This document shows positions 25,992-35,285 of a DNA stretch of 48,332 nt, in pieces. The position numbers and the translations under genes were made by a program. Within the stretch, counting starts at the first letter, position 1. Each line of letters opens with the position of its first letter. The DNA lies in NCBI GenBank assembly GCA_020638525.1, contig JACKIL010000016.1, forward strand, positions 1 through 48,332, written 5' to 3'. This stretch comes from Caulobacterales bacterium (GTDB lineage Bacteria > Pseudomonadota > Alphaproteobacteria > Caulobacterales > Parvularculaceae). The notes beneath the pieces were generated by a model. That model was not told the origin of the DNA, made no database searches, and saw nothing but the letters and a program-made list of their open reading frames with translations.

Positions 25992-26081
25992 TGCTGCCTC
26001 TCCTCCCCCATCGCCGCGCCCTCTCGTCACGACTGCGAAACAATAGGGATAAATCGGAAGAAAAATCAGCCATAAAACGGT

Positions 26082-26119
26082 GAAACCCGGCGCGGAGTTC
26101 CGCGCCGGGTTTCAATTTT
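26082..26119 (-). terminator. Strong hairpin terminator, probably for the histone-like gene
   Basis: A perfect 13-base stem (GAAACCCGGCGCG at 26082-26094, CGCGCCGGGTTTC at 26101-26113) has a 6-base loop. The only transcription expected to reach it is minus-strand, from the gene ending at 26273. The U-run is better on the plus-strand side (AATTTT), so it may act in both directions. The rest of 25992-26272 holds no gene that I can support. Confidence 0.75.
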
Positions 26120-26272
26120 GGCCGTTCGTTGTGGAACGGAATCTCGGGTTCCCCCGCAAGGATAACCGGCGCTGCCGCCGAAAATCCCCTTTTGCGTAAA
26201 GCGACGCGATCAGCCTGACCGGTTGCTTGTTGGCGCTGCAAACACAACAGGGCGCGCCAGAAGAAAACTCAG

Positions 26273-26524
26273 TTAGGCCGCTTTCTTCGTGCGACGCTTC
26301 GCCGTCTTACGGCGCTTCTTCGTCGCTTTTTTCGCGGGAGCAGCTTTCGCTTTCACTTTCCGCTTGGCCGTTTTGCGCTTCGTCGTAGCTTTGCGCTTCG
26401 CCGGAGCTTTACGCTTCGTGGCCTTCTTCTTCGTCGTCTTACGCTTTACGGCCTTGCGAGCCGTCTTCTTCGCCGCCGTTTTCTTAGCAGCTCTCTTTTT
26501 AGTCGCTTTGCGTTTTACCGCCAT
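26273..26524 (-). CDS. Histone-H1-like Lys/Ala-rich nucleoid protein
   Basis: The 83 residues consist almost entirely of Lys, Ala, Arg and Thr in short repeats such as AAKKTAAKKT, KRKTTKKKATKRK and KRKTAKRKVKAKAAPAKK. This is typical of eukaryote-like H1 tails in bacteria (AlgP, Hc1, BphH1 type). It is expected to bind DNA non-specifically and to be disordered alone. The reading frame is intact with a normal ATG. It is separated from ssb upstream by 243 bases of T-rich, palindrome-containing DNA that should contain its promoter. The composition resembles the C-terminal tail of UvrA encoded 3.8 kb away. Confidence 0.85.
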   Translation of the reverse strand: MAVKRKATKKRAAKKTAAKKTARKAVKRKTTKKKATKRKAPAKRKATTKRKTAKRKVKAKAAPAKKATKKRRKTAKRRTKKAA

Positions 26525-26653
26525 GGTCTACCTCCGAATCAAGATTCGAAAGCCGAACCTTAGTCCAATTTGCTAAAAAAGTATTCAATTGCGGGCGCAC
26601 GGAGCATCCGCATAAGCACTTTTTTTGATTTTTTTGTCGTTCGGATGCGTTTT

Positions 26654-26705
26654 TTGACTCAAAAGACACAACACGAGACGTCTGCGGAGCGTTTTTTTGA
26701 GTCAA
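26654..26705. repeat. T-rich inverted repeat in the ssb / histone-like gene interval
   Basis: TTGACTCAAAA (26654-26664) and its exact reverse complement TTTTGAGTCAA (26695-26705) flank a 30-base spacer. Both arms are embedded in GCGTTTTTT-like tracts, which is unusual in this GC-rich genome. It could be a hairpin ending ssb transcripts or a protein-binding site upstream of the histone-like gene. Confidence 0.7.
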
Positions 26706-26724
26706 CGAACGCATTTTCACGTCG

Positions 26725-26748
26725 AGTGATTCGAAATTTCGAATCACT
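26725..26748. repeat. Perfect 24-base palindrome downstream of ssb
   Basis: The 24 bases centred on GATTCGAAATTTCGAATC are identical to their reverse complement. They lie 20 bases past the ssb stop. With no loop it is more like an operator or a cruciform site than a classic terminator. A second, odd palindrome (GCGTGACTCACGC) lies at about 26751-26763. Confidence 0.85.
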
Positions 26749-26767
26749 TCGCGTGACTCACGCACTC

Positions 26768-27226
26768 CTAAAACGGAATGTCGTCGTCGAGTTCGAACGA
26801 TTGACCGCCCGATGAACGACCCATGTCGTCGCCGCCGCCGAAATCACCGCCGCTATCGCGACGTCCGCCGCCACCGGCGCCATCGAGCATCGTCAGCGTT
26901 GCATTGAAGCCTTGCAACACGATCTCGGTCGAGTAGCGCTCCTGTCCGTTCTGATCGGTCCATTTGCGAGTCTGCAGCTGACCCTCGATGTAAACCTTGG
27001 CGCCCTTCTTGAGATATTGCTCGGCGACGCGCGCGAGACCTTCGGAGAAGATCACGACGCGGTGCCACTCAGTCCGCTCGCGGCGCTCGCCTGTGTTCTT
27101 GTCTTTCCATGTATCGCTCGTCGCGACGCGCAGATTGACCACCGGTCGGCCGTCCTGCATGCGGCGCACTTCCGGATCGGCGCCGAGATTTCCGACGAGA
27201 ATGACTTTGTTGACGCTTCCAGCCAT
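26768..27226 (-). CDS. ssb: Single-stranded DNA-binding protein
   Basis: SSB coats single-stranded DNA in replication, repair and recombination. The 152 residues have the OB-fold N-terminus SVNKVILVGNLGADPEVR, then DTWKDKNTGERRERTEWHRVV, then KVYIEGQLQTRKW. A Gly-rich linker follows (GGGGRRDSGGDFGGGDDM). The acidic C-terminal tip DDDIPF binds partner proteins. It is divergent from uvrA across a 186-base gap containing an SOS box, so it is probably damage-inducible. Confidence 0.98.
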   Translation of the reverse strand: MAGSVNKVILVGNLGADPEVRRMQDGRPVVNLRVATSDTWKDKNTGERRERTEWHRVVIFSEGLARVAEQYLKKGAKVYIEGQLQTRKWTDQNGQERYSTEIVLQGFNATLTMLDGAGGGGRRDSGGDFGGGDDMGRSSGGQSFELDDDIPF

Positions 27227-27324
27227 GGCTTAAATCTCCCAAGAACACTATGCGCCGTTCATCGCGCGGATTCGCAGCGCCCTCAATGACGGCTTATCCC
27301 CAAAAGCCTCATTTCCGCGAGAAT

Positions 27325-27339
27325 GTTCACAGCTTGTTC
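27325..27339 (+). promoter_or_regulatory. LexA (SOS) box GTTC-N7-GTTC between ssb and uvrA
   Basis: GTTCACAGCTTGTTC is an exact match to the direct-repeat LexA operator known from alphaproteobacteria. It overlaps a plausible uvrA promoter (-35 TTGTTC at 27335-27340, 17-base spacer, -10 TATAGG at 27358-27363), so LexA binding would block it. ssb begins about 100 bases away in the other direction and may share the control. Confidence 0.85.
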
Positions 27340-27412
27340 TCGCTGTCAACGCCGCTATATAGGTGCAGGAGACCTTCTGTTTCGGCCATTTCCCGCAAGT
27401 TGAAGAGAGCCC

Positions 27413-30364
<2,952 letters not shown>

Positions 30365-30376
30365 GCGATTATACTC

Positions 30377-31609
30377 ATGAGCATCGACCCAACCATAGCA
30401 ACGCGGGGCGTCGCTGAATTCTCACGACAAATCGAACGCTACGGCTTTCTGTTTCGCGAACAACAGAAGCACGATGAAGGAGTTGACGCTCAAATCGAGA
30501 TACAAGACCGAGGAATGGGCAATGGCCGCCTCATCGGAGTCCAAATCAAGACTGGTGCAAGCTATTTTAAGGAGAGGAGCAAAGATAGCTTCGTGCACCG
30601 GTTCGGCAAACGTCATGAGCACCTTTGGCGTACCCATTCCCTGCCAATGATATTGTGCTTGGTGGATTTAGATTGTGAGAAAATTTATTGGCAACACATC
30701 TCCGATGAAACGGTTTCACAAACTGGGAAAGATTTCAAAATCTTAGTACCCATAGCAAATATTATTGATGATCTCACGACTCAAAATATAGCCAGATTGG
30801 CCACACCCGTGGTTGCGTCCACTGACTTCTCCGTGCACGGACCGTCAGATGTTAGCTTAGCTACAGCAAAGAGATTCAGCGCCAACATTATTCTACATAC
30901 GAGAAGCCGCCCTTGGAGTCAGTCGGAAATTGCGTCTGTCATACGACAGGTGACCCGAGAATTGAAAAATAATACATACTGTCGAGATGCAAACCTAAAA
31001 GCGCAATTTGGCAGCAAGAGTGCCGACGTGATTTGGTTGTATGTTTACACAAGCGAAAAGGACGCATCCATTGCAGATTGGGTCTGCCGCTCTCTATGGA
31101 TAGACAAAAGGCTTGACCCAAGCTTTCGCCCATTGCCTTTAAAGGGGGAACACGCTGGCGACGACATCAGAATTGAATGGAATCCGAAAGCCGGTGAGAT
31201 CGCTCGAATTTTTGAAAATCACAGAGAGTCAAAATCCGAATATTTGCCTCGAGTTAATCGGTCAGTCGCCGCGCTTTCTAAGATAATTGATCCTATCGCC
31301 AGTTTAATAGGCGAGTTTCGATCTGGCCATTTTGATGAAGCAACGCTACGAGAAAAACTGCGGCCGTATTTAAGAACTATATTGGAAGAAGAAGAAATAA
31401 ATTCTGGAAAGGGAGCCTCGCCAACCGACTGTTCCAAGCTTTCGGTACATTTCAGTGCGCTTCTAGACAGCCTTTCAAATATCGAAATCATTTTGAGAGA
31501 TCCGTCGCCCCGAAACAGGCACGCGTTAGCTTTCATGCTTGAGCAACAGATAGAGAGCGCCAAAGAGCATCTTCCGTTGTTTATATACGAATCCAAGCAA
31601 GCGAGATAA
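30377..31609 (+). CDS. DUF4365-type putative PD-(D/E)xK nuclease, AT-rich and probably acquired
   Basis: The product has 410 residues. The N-terminal ~150 residues match the DUF4365 layout: RGVAEFSRQIERYGFLFREQ, then HDEGVDAQIEI, then LIGVQIKTGASYFKE. Asp37, Gln56 and Lys58 fit the PD-(D/E)xK nuclease pattern D...QxK. The remaining 260 residues are helical and unrecognised. Base and codon use (many TTT, AAA, TTA and ATA codons) is clearly more AT-rich than on either side, which suggests transfer. The ATG lies only 12 bases past the uvrA stop with no room for a promoter, so it is probably expressed by read-through from the SOS-controlled uvrA promoter. No partner gene of a known defence system adjoins it. 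Confidence 0.8.
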   Translation: MSIDPTIATRGVAEFSRQIERYGFLFREQQKHDEGVDAQIEIQDRGMGNGRLIGVQIKTGASYFKERSKDSFVHRFGKRHEHLWRTHSLPMILCLVDLDCEKIYWQHISDETVSQTGKDFKILVPIANIIDDLTTQNIARLATPVVASTDFSVHGPSDVSLATAKRFSANIILHTRSRPWSQSEIASVIRQVTRELKNNTYCRDANLKAQFGSKSADVIWLYVYTSEKDASIADWVCRSLWIDKRLDPSFRPLPLKGEHAGDDIRIEWNPKAGEIARIFENHRESKSEYLPRVNRSVAALSKIIDPIASLIGEFRSGHFDEATLREKLRPYLRTILEEEEINSGKGASPTDCSKLSVHFSALLDSLSNIEIILRDPSPRNRHALAFMLEQQIESAKEHLPLFIYESKQAR

Positions 31610-31811
31610 TCGCAGTCCTTACGAGTTAGCATAGAGCCACCGCATAACTCCACCTAATCCCTTCAGGCGTTTTGCAGTAACTGGTCCCGTATTCATAGCT
31701 AACGCGACGCCCCGGGATGACAGGTGACATCTTTTCGCCCCACATGAGAGGTCTTTCCCAATCAATCGACCTAGCCAAAGAAAGAAGAACATGTGACGCA
31801 TAACCACTCCT
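31610..31811. other. Gene-free stretch with a degraded repeat end
   Basis: No gene I can support lies between the DUF4365 gene and the first full repeat. A partial palindrome end (GCCCCGGGATGACA) sits at about 31708-31722 and looks like a remnant of the repeat family that follows. Minus-strand frames here run into the repeats and have no plausible product. Confidence 0.5.
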
Positions 31812-31905
31812 GTCATTCCGGGGCGGCCGTAGGCCGAACCCGGAATCCATTTGGTGAGTCAGTGGGCTGGATCCCGGGTTCCGGCTTCGCCGGCCCCGGG
31901 ATGAC
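31812..31905. repeat. Composite palindromic repeat, family 2, copy 1
   Basis: The left unit at 31812-31848 runs from GTCATTCCGGGGCG to CCCGGAATCC. A 20-base spacer containing GTGAGTCAGTGGGCT follows. The right unit at 31869-31905 is the same element inverted, from GGATCCCGGGTT to CCCCGGGATGAC. The inner loop sequences of the two units differ but each is itself self-complementary. Confidence 0.9.
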
Positions 31906-31944
31906 ACGGGATGATGACGCGGCGGAATATACTTTCCTCACATT

Positions 31945-32043
31945 GTCATTCCGGGGCGATGCGTAGCATCGAACCCGGAATCCAGTTGATGAGTCAGAAA
32001 GCTGGATCCCGGGTTCGCCGCTCGCGCGGCGCCCCGGGATGAC
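31945..32043. repeat. Composite palindromic repeat, family 2, copy 2
   Basis: This copy has the same structure as the one just upstream: left unit 31945-31983, spacer containing TGATGAGTCAG, inverted right unit 32004-32043. The inner stems (GATGCGTAGCATC on the left) differ from copy 1, showing drift with preserved pairing. It ends 51 bases from the GIY-YIG stop codon. Confidence 0.9.
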
Positions 32044-32094
32044 ATGAAGGGGGGGCAGACACACATGGATTCCGCAGACGACAAGGAAACGCCA

Positions 32095-32388
32095 TCAATG
32101 ATTGAGTGTCAGGTATAGGTCGTTCCATTCAGGGTTGGCTGCTTCAATGAGGTCGATCTTCCATTCCCTGCACCACTTCTTCAGCTTCTTCTCTCGCGTA
32201 ATCGCTTCGCGCACATCCTCAAACGTCTCGTAATAAACAAGCGTTTTGACGCCGTATTTCGCGGTGAAGAGCGAGCCCCGGCCCTCTTTGTGCGCAAAGG
32301 TGCGCGCGCCGATATCGTTCGTTACGCCGACATAGAGCGTGCCGTTGCGCGCACTTGCGAGGATGTAGACGTAATAGGTCTTGCTCAT
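32095..32388 (-). CDS. GIY-YIG endonuclease-domain protein
   Basis: This 97-residue single-domain protein is of the UPF0213/YhbQ-like type. The GIY-YIG core reads YYVYILASARNGTLYVGVT, followed by the Arg/His helix (ARTFAHKEGRGSLFT). TREKKLKKWCREWK carries the catalytic Glu region, and the C-terminus contains NPEWNDLY. The ATG at 32388 gives the usual start just before YYVYIL. It lies between family-2 palindromic repeats on both sides, which suggests that the gene and repeats belong together. Confidence 0.9.
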   Translation of the reverse strand: MSKTYYVYILASARNGTLYVGVTNDIGARTFAHKEGRGSLFTAKYGVKTLVYYETFEDVREAITREKKLKKWCREWKIDLIEAANPEWNDLYLTLNH

Positions 32389-32419
32389 GCGGCGTTCACA
32401 ATAAGCATCGACCTGTCCT

Positions 32420-32516
32420 GTCATCCCGGGGCGTCACGCCAGTGGCGAACCCGGGATCCAGTTGCTGAGTCAGTGGGGTGGATTCCGGGTTCGGCCTTTG
32501 GCCGCCCCGGAATGAC
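32420..32516. repeat. Composite palindromic repeat, family 2, copy 3
   Basis: Left unit 32420-32459 (GTCATCCCGGGGCG to CCCGGGATCC), spacer containing TGCTGAGTCAG, inverted right unit 32480-32516 (GGATTCCGGGTT to CCCCGGAATGAC). It starts 31 bases upstream of the GIY-YIG start codon and lies 33 bases before the end of the binding-protein gene. Confidence 0.9.
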
Positions 32517-32549
32517 AACGAAAGGGCGTGCGACACGCCCGTCGCCGCT

Positions 32550-33368
32550 CTACTGCACCGGCACAGTCCCGGGGCAGGCATAAGGCGCGGGCGCGCCGAG
32601 TTCTGCTTTTTCCGGGTCGAACCATTTCTTCTCGAGGTCTTTCCAATAGCCTTCGAGGTCGTTCGCGATGACCCATTCGTTGAGGGCTTCGCGCAGCTCG
32701 TCCGCGCCCTGCTCCATCGCGAAGGCTTCGATCGTGCGCATCAGCGGGAAGTCGTGCGGGATGACGAAGCGTTTGCCTTCAATCTTCCTGGCGAGTTCGT
32801 CATAGGGCGAGAACAACACGGCGCCTTCAATCTCACCAGCGCCGAGCGCCGTCAGCATCTGCGCGAAGGAGTCGAAGCCTTTCAGGTCCGAGCCTGAGAA
32901 GTCGCCATGCGCGACGTCGCTCGAAACGCCGCCGCGCTGATAGCCGATTTTCACGTCGCGCTTGTTGAGTCCGCGCAGGGATTTCGCCTGTTTCGCGCGG
33001 TCCTTTTCGACCACGGCGTAATATTCGGTGTCGTGATAGGGCAGCGAGAAATCAAGAATGTTCCGGCGCGCCGGCGTGTTCGAAAAGCCTGACGCGATAA
33101 TGTCCGCCTCGCCGTCGACGATGGCGTCGACGAGCTCGCAGAAGGGCCGCTCGACATATTCGACTTTAACGCCAAGACTTTCAGCGAGTTTCTTCGTCGA
33201 GTCGATCTCGAAGCCGGAAAGCGTTCCGTCCTCGCCCTTGATGACGAAGGGCGTGAGGTTCGCGACTGCGACGCGCAATGTCCCCCGCGCCTTGATCTCC
33301 GGGAGATCGGCGGCGTTCGCGCCGCCAGCGAGCGCAGCCGTCGCCAAAGCCAGAAAAATTGCGCGCAT
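32550..33368 (-). CDS. Periplasmic solute-binding protein (family 3), orphan
   Basis: The product has 272 residues. It has a Sec signal peptide (MRAIFLALATAALAGGANA), then a family-3 extracellular solute-binding fold: LRVAVANLTPFVIKGEDGTLSGFEID, DIIASGFSNTPARRNILDFSLPY, and a polar amino-acid-like binding core. The start at 33368 begins right at the signal peptide; a longer frame exists without support. No permease or ATPase gene is adjacent. It is separated from the amidohydrolase gene upstream by a terminator-like hairpin, so it may be a stand-alone binding protein or serve a transporter encoded elsewhere. Confidence 0.88.
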   Translation of the reverse strand: MRAIFLALATAALAGGANAADLPEIKARGTLRVAVANLTPFVIKGEDGTLSGFEIDSTKKLAESLGVKVEYVERPFCELVDAIVDGEADIIASGFSNTPARRNILDFSLPYHDTEYYAVVEKDRAKQAKSLRGLNKRDVKIGYQRGGVSSDVAHGDFSGSDLKGFDSFAQMLTALGAGEIEGAVLFSPYDELARKIEGKRFVIPHDFPLMRTIEAFAMEQGADELREALNEWVIANDLEGYWKDLEKKWFDPEKAELGAPAPYACPGTVPVQ

Positions 33369-33420
33369 CGATGCCTCCCTCACCGTTTCGCCGACCATGC
33401 CACGCGTCGGCGCGCGTCAC

Positions 33421-33453
33421 AAGAAACCCGCCCCGGACGAGGTCCGGAGCGGG
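33421..33453 (-). terminator. Rho-independent-type terminator after the first amidohydrolase gene
   Basis: CCCGCCCCGGAC (33427-33438) pairs with GTCCGGAGCGGG (33442-33453) with one mismatch. Read on the minus strand it is followed by TTTCTT. It ends the transcript coming from the sigma/FecR/receptor/amidohydrolase block. Confidence 0.8.
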
Positions 33454-33493
33454 CTCAGGAGAGAGAGAACCGCTTTGGGGGGAGAGCGCGGCC

Positions 33494-35236
33494 CTACTCA
33501 GCTTGGTGGACAGTCTTGCCCTTGTAGATCGTGTCGAGCACGACGACGTCGGAGATGTCGTCCGCCGGAATTTCGAACGGGTTACGGTCAAGCACGATCA
33601 TGTCGGCCGACTTGCCGGCCTCGATCGAGCCCGTCACGTCAGCGATGTTCATCGCCGTCGCGCCGCCCATAGTGAAGATCTTCAGCGTTTCTTCGAGTGA
33701 AATCGCCTGCTCCGGCCAAAGCGCGCCCGGCGTTTGCGCCAGCGGATCTTTCCGCGTCACCATCGCTTCGATGCCGAGCCACGGATTGGGAACCGGCGTC
33801 GCCGCAGGCCAGTCGGAGCCATAGGCGATAACCGCGCCGTCATCGAGCAGCGTGCGGAACGGCCAGTAATGCTCGGCGCGCTCGCGGCCAATCGTAACGG
33901 CGATCGCATCGATGATCGGGCTCGGGAACCACAGGATCGGGCACGCATCGACAACCGCGCGCAGCTTTTTGAAGCGCGGCAGGTCTGAATCCACGATGTA
34001 ACCTGCGTGCGCGATCTGGTGATATTTGCCGGTGTCGCCATTCGCTGTGCGCGCGGCCTCAATTGCGTCGAGCGCGCGGTTGACGGAAGCATCGGCCGCC
34101 GCGTGGATCTTGATCGTCAGGCCCATTTTGTCGAAGAGCGTGACGAGCTCGGAAAGATGCTCGAGCGAGTGGTGCATCTCGCCATGGAAGTCTGCGCCAT
34201 AGGCTTCCGTCGGGAGATAGGGCTCGACGAAAGCCGATGTCCACGAGGTCGGAACGCCGTCGAGGAAGAACTTCACATAGTCCGGCATGACGTTTTCGGA
34301 GCGGAAATCGTCGCGGCGCGCGACGATCTGTTCGATCGTCTCGTCGGCGTAGACATTGATGACACCCTCATTCATGGCGACGCCGGCGCGCGCGGTGAGT
34401 CCGCCTTCTTCGTCAAGAAGCTTGTAAGCAGACGCGATGCGCGGCGCGGCGGCGGCGTCGAGGAAGGTCGTAACGCCAAATCCGTTGAGAATTCCAACCG
34501 CTTGCTTGACGGCCGCGGCGTCTTCTTCCGGCGTGTGCGCCGGCACAGCAACCCAGCCGACGCGCGAGGCGAGCTCAAGCAGCAGCCCGGTCAGCTCGCC
34601 GCTTTTCGGGTCTTTCACGAATTCTCCCTGCTCGGGGGCTTCGCTCTCCTTGGTGATGCCGGCTTTCGCAAGCGCCGCCGAGTTAGCGAAGGCGTTATGC
34701 GCTGTGTCGTCACGCATGATCAGCGGATGGCCCGCCGTCACCGCGTCGATTTCCGCAAGCGCTCCGTCTACGGAGAAGGTCGCGAGAAGATGGCTGCCCC
34801 AGGCGCTCGCGACGATCCAGTCGTCGCCCGATGACGCGGCCGCGCAGCCGGCGATGATGCTGACGAGTTCGTCAAACGAGGCGGTGAACGGAATCTGGCA
34901 CTGATAGAGCGCTTCATCGCCGGCGACGTAAGGGTGCGAGTGCTCGTCAATAATGCCGGGCATGGCGAACTTGCCGCCGAGGTCTTCAACGACCGTTCCC
35001 TCGCCAACCCACTTTTCCATGTCGGCGTTGCTGCCGACCGCGACGAACTTGCCGCCCTTGATGGCGACAGCTTCAGCCCAAGGTGAGCCCTCGGCGATCG
35101 TGTAGATATGCCCGTTTTTCAGCACCGTGTCGGCCGTACTCGGCGCCGCGCCGGCGCCCGGCGCATTCTCGGCGCAGGCTCCGGCTGCGATGATCGCGGC
35201 GACAGCCGCAGAACGGAATAGCGCAGAAAATTTCAT
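33494..35236 (-). CDS. YtcJ-type amidohydrolase, putative lipoprotein
   Basis: The product has 580 residues and belongs to the Amidohydro_3 family of metal-dependent hydrolases (N-acyl, urea-like or cyclic-amide substrates). The start ATG at 35236 follows a perfect GGAGG. The leader AAVAAIIAAGAC contains a weak lipobox (AGAC), suggesting a lipid anchor in the envelope. The metal motif is GIIDEHSHPY. Later ligands lie in LTIKIHAAADASVNRALDA, then AHAGYIVDSDLPRF and AYGSDWPA. It is 49 bases downstream of a second paralogue and close in sequence to it. The substrate is not deducible. Confidence 0.88.
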   Translation of the reverse strand: MKFSALFRSAAVAAIIAAGACAENAPGAGAAPSTADTVLKNGHIYTIAEGSPWAEAVAIKGGKFVAVGSNADMEKWVGEGTVVEDLGGKFAMPGIIDEHSHPYVAGDEALYQCQIPFTASFDELVSIIAGCAAASSGDDWIVASAWGSHLLATFSVDGALAEIDAVTAGHPLIMRDDTAHNAFANSAALAKAGITKESEAPEQGEFVKDPKSGELTGLLLELASRVGWVAVPAHTPEEDAAAVKQAVGILNGFGVTTFLDAAAAPRIASAYKLLDEEGGLTARAGVAMNEGVINVYADETIEQIVARRDDFRSENVMPDYVKFFLDGVPTSWTSAFVEPYLPTEAYGADFHGEMHHSLEHLSELVTLFDKMGLTIKIHAAADASVNRALDAIEAARTANGDTGKYHQIAHAGYIVDSDLPRFKKLRAVVDACPILWFPSPIIDAIAVTIGRERAEHYWPFRTLLDDGAVIAYGSDWPAATPVPNPWLGIEAMVTRKDPLAQTPGALWPEQAISLEETLKIFTMGGATAMNIADVTGSIEAGKSADMIVLDRNPFEIPADDISDVVVLDTIYKGKTVHQAE

Positions 35237-35285
35237 GTCGTCCTCCACATAGCGCCGCCCCCGGCGCAATGACCAAAGCCCCGCC

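Noticed and set aside
26499..26815. Open frames on both strands across the T-rich interval past ssb
   Set aside because: They run through the palindromes and poly-T tracts, begin without ribosome-binding sites and show no domain.
31626..32064. Minus-strand frames across the palindromic repeats
   Set aside because: They are translations of the repeat units and overlap the structured DNA; no plausible protein.
31812..32516. A CRISPR array
   Set aside because: There are only three long, internally palindromic copies at irregular spacing with a gene between them; no short direct repeats with unique spacers and no cas genes.
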